Assembly (NCBI GenBank): GCA_002406115.1
Contig: DHNC01000037.1
Coordinates: 1-25,869 of the forward strand
DNA from: Christensenella sp. UBA4626
Lineage (GTDB): Bacteria > Bacillota > Clostridia > Christensenellales > UBA1242
DNA length: 25,869 nucleotides
Direction of reading: 5' to 3'
The notes beneath the pieces are model-generated. The model was not told the DNA's origin and made no database searches. It was given only the letters and a program-made list of their open reading frames with translations. The number at the start of each line of letters is the position of its first letter. The stretch's first letter is position 1. Positions 1 to 10,700 of the stretch are shown one piece after another. The position numbers and the translations under genes are program-made.

Positions 1-17
1 TTTTTTATTGTGATTAA

Positions 18-142
18 CAACAAACCAGATTTATGAGCGATAGAGAAATAAATCGGTTTATTCTGAAATACAACAAACCACAATTATGAGCGAAATGTAA
101 ATTAGTTTATTTTCCCCTTTAAATTTACAATCTGGTTTGTTG
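18..142. repeat. Tandem hairpin repeat with a shared third arm
   Basis: Two imperfect copies of a ~45-50 bp unit lie at 18-62 and 71-112. Both contain CAACAAACCA (18-27, 71-80) and TTATGAGCGA (31-40, 84-93). Copy 1 can fold on itself (AAACC.GATTTAT at 22-34 against ATAAATC.GGTTT near 48-59), leaving GAGCGA in the loop; copy 2 folds less well. A third segment, AATCTGGTTTGTTG at 129-142, is the reverse complement of CAACAAACCAGATT at 18-31, and its last ten bases also match copy 2, so the two copies could compete for it. A terminator follows at 155-181, so this may be the 3' part of a structured RNA or 3' UTR whose start is outside the window. I recognise no known riboswitch or RNA family. Confidence 0.5.
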
Positions 143-154
143 CACCTTTAAAAG

Positions 155-181
155 ATGCGGACGAAATGTCTGCATTTTTTT
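155..181 (+). terminator. Rho-independent terminator
   Basis: ATGCGGAC (155-162) and GTCTGCAT (168-175) form an 8-bp stem with one G-U pair around the loop GAAAT, followed by seven T. It ends a plus-strand transcript entering from the left of the window. Confidence 0.8.
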
Positions 182-365
182 ATAGTAACTGTCGGCGAAG
201 ATGAAGTGATTTAAGTTTATAGGCTGTCTTGGTTGAAATGGATTTTGTTTGACAGAAGCAGATGCCTTATATATAATATGTATAAATTGCAACTGGTGGA
301 TTTTGGCGTCTTTTGTATTTTGACTTTGTGGTGTTCTCTACAAGTAAAAATCTGATTGGTGGCAC

Positions 366-390
366 AAAAAAAGCCAGCGTTTGCCGGCTT
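366..390 (-). terminator. Minus-strand rho-independent terminator
   Basis: Read on the minus strand, AAGCCGGC and GCTGGCTT pair around AAAC with one mismatch, then a T-run follows (A366-A370 on the plus strand). On the plus strand the stem is followed by GTTC, so it should work only for minus-strand RNA. Confidence 0.75.
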
Positions 391-430
391 GTTCATCATT
401 CGTACTTTTATGTAAATTTTTCTTTTGAAT
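366..430 (-). ncRNA. Predicted ~65-nt small RNA
   Basis: A perfect minus-strand promoter at 437-465 would start RNA near 430, and a minus-strand terminator ends it near 366. The predicted transcript is about 65 nt. It has no convincing ribosome binding site, and the only start codons run straight into the terminator hairpin, so it is more likely non-coding or an attenuated leader than an mRNA. It lies divergent to rsmA. Function is unknown; the call rests only on the promoter-terminator pairing. Confidence 0.5.
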
Positions 431-436
431 ACAAAA

Positions 437-465
437 ATTATATCAAAACACATCAAAATTGTCAA
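437..465 (-). promoter_or_regulatory. Consensus sigma-A promoter (minus strand)
   Basis: On the minus strand TTGACA (460-465) and TATAAT (437-442) are both exact consensus hexamers with a 17-bp spacer. The predicted start of transcription is near 430. Confidence 0.75.
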
Positions 466-543
466 TGCTGATTAAAAATTTTTGTTCAGGTAAAATTTGG
501 ATATTTGCAAAGCGTAAACAGAAATCGGATTTGTAAAAGTGAG

Positions 544-549
544 TATAAT
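544..549 (+). promoter_or_regulatory. Possible -10 box of rsmA
   Basis: An exact TATAAT lies at 544-549. No good -35 box is present 17 bp upstream. Transcription would start near 556, giving a leader of ~19 nt that contains the AAAGGA at 564-569. If this is right, the upstream in-frame GTG (539) and ATG (548) cannot be used. Confidence 0.4.
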
Positions 550-574
550 GAAATCAATTGTTAAAAGGAAAGAT

Positions 575-1360
575 ATGGAAGAAAAGATAAATTATAAAAA
601 AAGTTTGGGGCAGAACTTCTTGTTTGATACAAATCTTTTGCGTGCCATTGTTAAGGACGGCAAAGTTGAAGCAGGCGATACAGTGCTTGAAATTGGTGCA
701 GGTGCTGGCACTTTAACAAACGAACTTTGCAAGGTTGCAAAAAAGGTTGTTTCGTTTGAGATTGATACAAGTTTGAAGCCTAGACTTGATGATATAAAAA
801 AACAAAATCCTAATCTTGAAATCAAATTTGGTGATTTTATGGATTATGATTTGAATTGCTTTAATGAGGCTGATGCTAGGGTGGTTGCAAATATTCCATA
901 TTATATAACCACGCCTATCATATTTAAATTGATTGACCATGTTGAAAAATTTAAAAGTATTTTGGTGCTAATTCAAAAAGAGGTTGCTGAACGTTTTGCG
1001 GCAAAACCAAACTCAAAAGAGTACGGCATCACAAGCGTGATTTTGCAATCAATTTTTGATGTCAGCATACCACGAATTGTAAAAAAAGAATGTTTTACAC
1101 CTAGCCCAAAAATTGATAGCGCACTTTGCTTGTTGGGTCCAAACAACAAATATCAGATATCGGATTTTGACGGATTTAAAAAGTTGATTCACCAGGCATT
1201 TTCGATGAGAAGAAAAACTCTTGTCAACAATTTGAAAAACAGTTTTGAAAAGCAAAAAATAGAACAGACAATTGTGTCACTTAACTATGACTTATGCGTT
1301 CGTCCAGAGCAAATCAGCGTTGAAAATTTTGTTAGATTATTTAATCTCCTTACCAAATAA
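575..1360 (+). CDS. rsmA: 16S rRNA (adenine(1518)-N6/adenine(1519)-N6)-dimethyltransferase
   Basis: RsmA (KsgA) puts two methyl groups on each of two adjacent adenines in the 3'-terminal helix of 16S rRNA, using S-adenosylmethionine, late in small-subunit assembly. Visible motifs, numbered from the chosen start: SLGQNFL near residue 10, the SAM-binding loop EIGAGAGTLT (39-48), the acidic FEID after it, and the catalytic NIPYYITTP motif (106-114); SPKIDSAL and RRKTL occur nearer the C terminus. I chose the ATG at 575 because AAAGGA at 564-569 precedes it at normal spacing and because SLGQNFL normally lies close to the N terminus. The open frame extends to a GTG at 539, but a TATAAT box lies inside that extension. 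The resulting 261 residues are normal for the family. The gene is probably transcribed alone, with a terminator ~70 bp downstream. Confidence 0.96.
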   Translation: MEEKINYKKSLGQNFLFDTNLLRAIVKDGKVEAGDTVLEIGAGAGTLTNELCKVAKKVVSFEIDTSLKPRLDDIKKQNPNLEIKFGDFMDYDLNCFNEADARVVANIPYYITTPIIFKLIDHVEKFKSILVLIQKEVAERFAAKPNSKEYGITSVILQSIFDVSIPRIVKKECFTPSPKIDSALCLLGPNNKYQISDFDGFKKLIHQAFSMRRKTLVNNLKNSFEKQKIEQTIVSLNYDLCVRPEQISVENFVRLFNLLTK

Positions 1361-1430
1361 AATCTAACGTATCTAACCAAAATTAAAATTTGATTTTTGA
1401 AAAATAAATAAAAATTTAAAAAAATTATAA

Positions 1431-1468
1431 AAAACACGTAAAAAATATTAAAAAATGCGTGTTTTTTT
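1431..1468 (+). terminator. Terminator after rsmA
   Basis: AAAACACG (1431-1438) and CGTGTTTT (1458-1465) form the stem around a long A-rich loop of 19 nt, and the T-run continues to 1468. The rest of 1361-1744 is very A/T-rich non-coding DNA with the next gene's promoter. Confidence 0.65.
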
Positions 1469-1587
1469 GTTAAAAAATAATTTTTTATTAAATTTTATGA
1501 AAAAATATTTAATTTTTCAAATTCGAAAACATGCTACAAAATAGATTTTTAACCGGGTTTTTAAAAATTTAAAGCAATTATTTTTGT

Positions 1588-1616
1588 TTGACATAGCAAA
1601 TTTAAAAATATATAAT
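1588..1616 (+). promoter_or_regulatory. Consensus promoter of the giant surface-protein gene
   Basis: TTGACA (1588-1593), a 17-bp spacer and TATAAT (1611-1616) match the sigma-A consensus exactly. The start site would be near 1623, giving a leader of about 120 nt. A second TTGACA at 1651 has no properly spaced -10 box. Confidence 0.8.
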
Positions 1617-1744
1617 ATTTTTGTAATATTATAAATTATTTGGCAGATTTTTGACAAAATTTACTGGGGTAAAATCAAGTGCGATTTATGTGTAATTTTG
1701 TTGAAAATGAGGATAATAAAATAAAAGCATTTAGGTAGGGGAAA

Positions 1745-4700
1745 ATGGCAAAAAGAATTTTTAAAGTTATTGGTATTGTGCTTGCAAGCATATTCGGATT
1801 TACCGGATGCGTGGTTGGCGTTTTGGCAATCATGGGCAAATTTAAAAAGCCAGTTGTTTATCCACAACAACTTGTTTTTGCTGAGCAAGAATTGATGATT
1901 GAGGATTACAATAATTATGAAAACGACGCAGCGACTGGCCTCGACCTAAGCGTAGATAAAACCGAAACAGAAAACAATCAAGACGTCCTTTACAAAGGCA
2001 TTTATTCATTCACCCTCACCGGCCTTAGTGGTGGCGACCAAGATGTGACAGAAAAGGAATGCACACTCACAATCACCTCTGGCTCGAATTTAATTCAACT
2101 TTGCGATGAAAACGGGGATACTTCCGCCGTTGAAAAAATCAACAATAGCAGATACAAAATCAAATGCAACGAAAAAACATATTTTAGATTGAAAAAAATT
2201 AGCGAAAGCAAATTTACTGGTTCAGTATATGGAAAGGTTGTTTTGAGGGCTAGATCCTCCAACGAATTGGCGGACACGGGCGATAACGGCATGACAATTT
2301 GGATTGACCGTGCAGTTAAAGAACTTTCTATTGACACAACAAAATTAACCGAAGATCAACTTAAAGATGAAGGTGGCGTCAAAAAAATAACCCTTGGCTT
2401 GGACGAGGCGGTTTCATTTAACCCAGAAGCTACACCCGAAAATTCTTTAAACCCAATCAGCAGGGAAGAAAATGCCGGTGGAAAAATTGTGGAATACTTT
2501 TATTTTAAAGAGCACAGCACAATGACCGACTGGGCAAGGATTGACACAAACGATTTGTCAAATTATCCATTTTTGACTTTTGATGAAGAAACTGGCTTAA
2601 AATTCAAGGCAAGTTCACCAGAATATGCCGGTCAAACTTATAGTTTTAGAATTGCGACTTTTGCAACATTCAAACAAAAAGTGGAATTCTTGCAAAAAGT
2701 TGAAGCAGGGGAATTGGATACAAGCGCCCGCACTCGTTTGCAAAACATGGTGTATGGTCAGTTTGACATCACTGTAAAAAGCACAAAAATCACAGATATT
2801 GGCACAAACAGAAACCAAATCGGTTTGAGTTTGTTTGAAAAAAGCAACAACATCATTTTAAATTCAAACGAAAGAGATAATGAGGGTTATTTAAACCTCG
2901 GTCTTTATATGACCGGTGCCGGCGCTAACACTTCATTGCGTTTTGATGAAATCAGTTTTGACCTCCGTGACTCTCAAATCATCAACTGGGGGAGTGGAAA
3001 AACCGCTTTGGATTATACGTTTGGCAGATATACGGAAAGTGATTTCAGCACGGATGAAAGCTTAAAATTGGATTTGTCTTCTCAAACAGGCGACAGCTTT
3101 ATAGATTTCTTTGTCTACAACACTGCAACAGGGGCTTATAGGCTTGTCAAGACAGAAGACACAATAAATGAAACTGGAACAGTGACAGAAAAAGCAGAGT
3201 TTAAATATACTGCCACATATGAGCAAGGCACAACCGGCAACGACCGTGCATTTAAAATAGTCGTTGAATCTATGCCTAACTTGCAACCAGGCGAGAAACT
3301 TGTGCTTGGTGTTATGGTTGTGAACAGTTCAGGTGAATATTATTTGGCTCCAATGGACGTGGATATTCAAGAAGTTGCCCTTGACTTTGGATTTGTAAAA
3401 GGTCAACAATTTGAAATGATAATTGACTACAACAAAACCACAAACAGATGTGAAGTTTTGGATTTTTACGATGTTATAAATGTCAATGCAGGCAGTTATC
3501 GTGGTGCCGTTTTAATCACTCCGCAACGTACTAATAAAGATTACGCCGTTTCAGTGGTGGAAAATATCACTTTCACAAAAACGGGAGATGATACAACTTA
3601 TGTTTTGGTTGGATATTTTGAAGGTAACCAATTTGTAAACAATGTTAGGGCAAGAGAGGGTGCAACAAATAGTGCAATCACAAAATTGTATGTGTTGCAA
3701 CTTAAAAACACTTTTGAAACCAACGAAGCAACAAACAATCAAGATAGTGCAGAACAATATATCAACTCAATAATCAAAGGCGATACTACGGGGACATACA
3801 CAATTAGTAAAACGGAGTCTGGCACCAATGTAATCCTCGCAAACGCAGATTATATCGGCGACACTCGTGTAATCGGTGTGACAGTTAAATATATAATCAA
3901 TGACGATATCAATTTTGATAATGCTAATGTTAAAGCCGCAACCTCAAACCGCACCGACTTGATTAAAGATGAAACCGGTGAAAAAATAGAACTCATTGCG
4001 TCATTTGACTACACAATAGATTTAACATCATCAACCAATGGAATGCTTTCAAACATTTTTAACGCGGGCGGCGATGGCTTCAAAAACTACTTTGAAGTTT
4101 TGACATATAATAAAGCTGGCAATCTTGTTGTAAATGATGGATGGGTTACAATTGAAGGTGTTGCTCTTGGTGAGGACGGCAAAATATCTGTTACATTCTC
4201 TATCAATGACAGTGCAAACTCAGACGCTGAAACAAACGCACACACCTACAAAATCAAATTTATTTATGGCGATGTTTCTGCCGAATCTATAATGATTTAT
4301 GCAAAAAGCAATAAGCCAACAGATATCGTATTGAGATACAAGAACGGCGAAAACCTTGACGAAATCGCATTGGCTGATGCAACCCTAGATATTGTAATAG
4401 GATATGATACTGCTAATAATGTATATAACTATAATTATACTCTGAAAAATTTGAATGGTGATACTATTTTAGAAACAGAATCATTTAACTTAAACGGTGA
4501 AAATAATTCAAACAATGAGGTTTATTTCTATGTGTCACCTGACTATATGCAAAACCTCACTTTGAGTTACAAGATTGGGGATAAAGATGCAAATTTGGCA
4601 GAGCTTTCTGTGGGCGATTATGTTTTAACAGTTTCAACTTCTTATGTTGAAAAAACCTTGAATATCAAGGTGACTGCGGATGAGGGATTTGATTATAATA

Positions 4701-7700
4701 AAAACATAATCAGTGCAGAAACAACAGAGGATACATTTGAATTAAACAACAAGGATTTTGGCGTTGGATACAAATATACTTCTGGCGATACCGCTACATA
4801 TCTGCCAACATTGGTTGATATTTCAAATGTCATTTGTGATTTTGCTGGTGGAACTCTCAAACTTGACGACAGTATAGACAATGAATACAAATTTTATACA
4901 ATCAAAACTGATGGGTCATATGATCAACTTGTTTTGACAATAAAAAAAGATGAATCTAAAGGCTGGACATTTGTCAGAGAAAGCTATAAAAATACATCAT
5001 TAACGGTTATCGTAAGCGTAAAGATGGATACAATTGAATCTGCTTACGACTTTACAATCAGTTTTAAATCTGCAATCCAAATAAATATGAACAAAAACTG
5101 GGGTAGCACAATTTATCAGGGCACAGCGGTGAATTTCTATCAGCATAATGCGGAAACAAGCAATGCACTGTTTATATCTTCATCAACAAACGCCTCAGCA
5201 ACAAATTTATCTTACACTATCTTTAAGGAAAATGTGAATACTTCTGAGTTTGAAGAATATGAAAGTTTTACAAAAGAGAAAGACGGAGTAACTTATTTTG
5301 TGTTTGGCGAAGTTGGCAAATATAAAATTGAATTTAAAGCCAATAGTGGCGATAAAACATCGCTTGCTTCGTTCGTTTTTGAAGTTAAGTTGAATTTGTT
5401 TGTAAGTAAAATAAAATCAAATTTGACAAGCGAAACAGACTACGATTTGACAGAAGCTTTTGAATTTAAGAAATATCAAGAAAAAGACAAAGACGGCAAT
5501 TATGTGGTGTATGGCTCTGATACAAAAAAACAAGTCATTTATTCTGACGACGATAAAGTAGCCGCAACACCAAGTGGGCTAGGGCTAACAAACACATATA
5601 ATAACTTGATTACACTCAACGATTCAACATTGTCAATCGGTGCGATAACAGAGTTAGGGAAGAACAAAGAAGTTACATTAAATCTGACATCAAACGGCTC
5701 AAAAGTTGGCGACGATTTTGTATTTACGATAGAAAATGTATGGTCAGTGGAAACTATCAGAACCGCATCAATGGTGAACAAAGACGATTTGCGTACGATG
5801 TTTACAATGATAAATGGTGGAACAACTGTAGCCGCAACTTCTGTAACTATTGATGGATATACCATTGTAGATGGCATTGTTACAACAATCGTAACCGAGA
5901 ACAAACAAGTTGACGCAACATTTACATTCGTAAATAACGGCAATGAATACACTTATACATGTCAAATCACGCTCAAACCATATGTTCCAAATTTGGTAAA
6001 AGATAAGGACAAATATAAGGATAATGAGTATAAGATTTATAGCGAATATAACGAATTTGATATTATAAATTCAATATTTGACAATATTTATCAAGACGAA
6101 ACGCTTGCTGGCGGCAAAATCACTCAACTTTATGTAGATGGTGTTAGCGACTCATCAGTGTTTACAAGAGATGTGAATGGCGTCGGCTTTAAAACCGATT
6201 TGCCAAATCAATCAACATTTATAACCCCAATTGGCATAATTTCAGGTCCAAGCGTAACGTTAAAAATCACATATCGCATTTACTATAATACAGAGCAATA
6301 CTACTTATATGAATACGAACTCACAATTTGCAATACAAACTCGGTAAAATCCGAATATCCATTTAAGGGTAACACGACCACAACCACAACTGGAACCAAT
6401 TTCAAGGTGGCGGACGGTAAAGAAGCGGATATGGCACTTTACAACGAATATGTTGGCAAAAAGGGCTTTACAAACAACGGTGACAATCTTTATACCTTTG
6501 CTCAAGGCTTGGCATTCGAACCAGTTGCAATAGGACGTAAACTGGATTTGAACGCTGACGCAAGTTTGGATGTACGCCGCATTTCAGTATTGGATAAAGA
6601 CGGCAAACTAATCACCGATTCCAACAAAATTTCTAGCGTCGAACTTATTGCATGGCTTAGTTCTCCAACCGCTAAAAATTACGTGGACGTAGGGGCTATC
6701 ACAATTTCCGGTTCTATAATAACATTTGCAAATATCAGCACTTTTGATGCTGAGGCAAGTGCATATTTCTTGTTTAAAGCAACAACAACATCCGGCAATT
6801 ATGGCTTCTACCTCGTCAAATTGTATAATCCAAATGGAACAAATCTTGCAGGTGCAAATTTTAAAGATTTACAATCAGAATATGTAGACGGCAACGGAGA
6901 AGTTGACATTATTCCATCTTTGAATGTTGTAAATAAAGGGTTTAATGTAAATTTAAATGATAGTAGCAATTTGCATTATTATTTGTTAAGCGTAAAAACT
7001 GGTGCAAATACATCAACAGGTGCTTTTGAAACAAGCGGTGTAGAGGAATTGAAAGACTTGCCTCAATATAAAGAATTGACATTGGATAATGGTGAATTTA
7101 AAATCTCCTACAACGGATTTTTGCAAGTTAAAGTCGGCATTTTGTATGTCAATGGCACGCAAGTTATGTACTTGGGCAGTTACACAACAAACATCACTTC
7201 AACTGCGGGCTTAAATATTTATGACGAAACTACAAAAGAAGGCGTTTTGCACCAAACATCTACATTGGGGCACTACACAGCAACAATCAACGACTTAAAT
7301 CAATTAAGCATTACAACCGACGATGCAACTGCTGAAATTGTAAAAGTGACCTTGCCAAATAATTCAAAATTTGAATTCAATCAAGGCAAAATACAATTAA
7401 AAGTAAAGAAAAACGACACCACAACCACAAAAGATATAATCAGTTTGACTGGCGGCAATGTTTGTGCTTCAACATATATTCCAGAAAAGTTGTTGTTTGA
7501 AGTTGAATATAAACTAAGCAACGGTACAACAATTTATGTTGAATTTACATTTGACGCTGTAACTGTTGACGCAATGAGCGACGCCAAAATTGGTGAATTT
7601 GACACAATCAACAAGACTGGATTTGACACCGGTTTGGATTTGACATCTCGCCTTGGCAACTATGCAGGTGCGGTTTACTATGATGAACTTAATACGGACG

Positions 7701-10700
7701 GAACTATTGTTGAAGCAAAACACACAGAACTTACAGTCGGAAATAGACAAATTGATTATAGTGGAGTTCAATCAACGCAAACACAAATTGTAAGAGTTCA
7801 GTTGACATTGAATGAACTGCTTGATTTGGAAACAGGTTCAGCAGCCGTACGTACGTTCAGCGTGACAATCGTGCCAGCGTACTACATTGTCAACACAAAC
7901 AGTGCAAGCAACCCACTCAACGCAACTGCAAACCGTGTTTATGATTCAGTAATAGGTAACAAAGTTAAAGTTGATCAAGTTGGTGACAGAAACAGCAAAT
8001 TCTACACTTATTCTATTGGCGAAAATATCACCCTCTACCTTGGCACTGGTGCAAGTTTGGAAATTACTTCTGAGTTCTATAATTATATTGTAAAATCGGC
8101 AACAACAAATGGACAAACAACATACAGTTTGCTTAGCGACAATAACGATAAACTGGAAGTAGAAGGAAGTCAAACACTCAACTTTGTGCATATGCCAACA
8201 AGCAAAGTAATCAGTTTGGCAGTGAAATTTAAAAATGAAAGTGGCTATTACAAAGAAGAAAATGGTTCAGACAAAGCAATTGAATTGTACATCAACCTTA
8301 TGCCAACATATTCAAACTTTAAGGCTAATTACACGGTGGTTGGCTCTAACCATGACAACTTTAAAACTGGGAAAAATCAGGAAAATATTTTAGCATACCT
8401 TTTGAATGACGTCACTGGTACTGATAATGGCATTACAAATGTTAGACGCATGAGTTTAGTTACTACACAGAAAGAAAAAGATGAATATGTTTTGAACAAT
8501 GATTTTGACGCAGTGGCAATGGGCTTTATGAACGCAGATAACCCTAACCACATTGTTTTGAACACTGGTGCAGCAATTTCGATAGTGGCAAACGGTGGCG
8601 ATTATGATATCACATTTGGCACAGTGTCAATCGACACAGCCTCATACATAAGTTTCACAAATGCGGCAGGGCTTTTGGGCGAGCAATATCAGTTGTATGT
8701 TTTGGCTGCTGATGAAAAATTGATTTATCAGCCTGAGGGTGACGAACAACAATATTATTTGGAAAATCACTCTACTTGGGGCGAAACCAGTCAATTTGCG
8801 TCCGTGATTATAACCGACACAAGTGCTGACTCAAATTATGAATACACCTCATCACAAAACCGCATCGCAAGGATAAGCGATAACAACAACGATGTTTTGA
8901 AATTTGGCAATATCAAATATGACGGTGCGGATGCAAAAGTTGAAGAAAAAGACGGTGTATATACAATCACAGCAGGCTCTTACACAATCAAATTGTGGAG
9001 ATCAGCATCTTGCGATATTTTGTTTGCAATTTCTCGTGCAAATGGACAAGTTGCGTCACAAATCACAATCACCATGGATATTTACACAAACTCTGGCAAA
9101 ATTTGCAGCGGCTTTACACTCAACATCTACAACTATTCAATAGTTGAAACCGAAACAGAATGGTATGCAACCGAACAAATAAAATTGGAAGATTTGTTTG
9201 ATATTAAAGACCAAAATAATCAAAAACCGACCGAGTTGAAATATTCCTTGATGACTGATGGCAGTTCTTATTACAGCGTTGGCGGTGACAAAGTTGTGAA
9301 GATTGAGTCAGAAACCAACGATTTGTTTGAGTATGACGAAACAACATCATCATTGATAACATATCAAGTGCCAGCAAACGTAACTTTGACGGCATATGTA
9401 AAAATTACAAAAGGCAATGTGATAGTTGCGGTTGTAAGACGTGTTGTAACAATCAAATGCAACCTTCAATTTAGGCTTGACGGTAAAGAGGCAGCATCGG
9501 GCAGCCCATTGACTTCAACATATGATATGAATGGTGAAGTGACAGAGACATCAAGCAATGGCAACAAGTTTAATTTGAATGCACTTAATTTGAAAAATGG
9601 TTATAGTGTTGAAGAAAATGGAATCAGCCAAAATTTTGGAAAGTTGACTTTAAATTATGCAAAAGCACCTTATACACAAATCACAATGGGCACAGACAAC
9701 ACAGATATCCACATCAGCCAAATTTTGATAAATGGGGAAGAGGTGGCTAGCAAAGACTTCTCAAAATATGTAACTTACGATCCAAGCGATTTCACAATAA
9801 CTTTTGTTAGGGATTTCTCTGGCGTTGTAACCATAAGTTTGGGTTATGAAACCAACTGCGGCGTGTATCGCCAATATTGGGATATGACTGTCAATGGCTT
9901 GGCAAACATCGCTTATACAGCAACCCCAATGACAATTAAAGATGACAATGGTTCATCGTTCAAATCTGGCGACACAGTTTTGATTGCTGGTGCGCAAATA
10001 GGCAAAAATCCAGCATTGAATGTTTCAAAATCCAACAACTTTGCAAATATAGAAACAAACGAAAGACAAATCAGCATAGACACATCAGTGGAATATGTGG
10101 TTTTGACAACTGACAAACAATCATCAATTAGTATGGATTACTTAAACAGCGCTGACACATGGAAAACTGCAAACTCGGTACAAGGGATTACATCTTTGGA
10201 AGTTGAAATACCTTTGCCAACAGTGCCTCAATCAACACCATATGAACCGGTTAATTACTATGTTATATTTAAAATTGAATATGGCTATGTTGTTGACGGT
10301 GAAAATAACCTTGTAAACACAATGCCATATTACGCAATTTATCAAGTTGTAAATACCGCAACTGTAACATTGAATGCAAATGCAAGCACTGACATAAATG
10401 TTGACACCAATATGGCTGTTGGTGAAACTAGCAATTATTTCTACATATCGGACGACAGTAGATTGAATTTGTTCTATTATCAAGAAACTTACGATAGTTA
10501 TACAATCAGTTATGGCGGTTTATCAGATAATAAACCAAAGTTTATTGTAGATGGCACCACTTATACTGCCGAAATTGTGACCGATTCCAACTCCACTGGG
10601 GCTAATTGGTTTAATGGCAGCGTCTTGCAGTTGACGAAAGATGATGGTACAACATACAAGTTTGACTATTCAACCTCAGAACCAACATTGAAGATTGGAG

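Noticed and set aside
18..181. T-box or guanidine-II riboswitch
   Set aside because: No T-box antiterminator sequence and no ACGR loops; the loops read GAGCGA.
217..465. Minus-strand open frame of 82 codons
   Set aside because: It spans a promoter and a terminator; its KPANAGFF stretch is the terminator stem translated. No ribosome binding site.
539..574. Twelve extra N-terminal codons of rsmA from GTG 539
   Set aside because: The extension contains a TATAAT box, and the ATG at 575 has a well-placed Shine-Dalgarno sequence and fits the family.
1796..1816. Lipoprotein cleavage site (Cys 22) in the giant protein
   Set aside because: FTGC is a poor lipobox and the hydrophobic stretch continues past the Cys, so a membrane anchor fits better.
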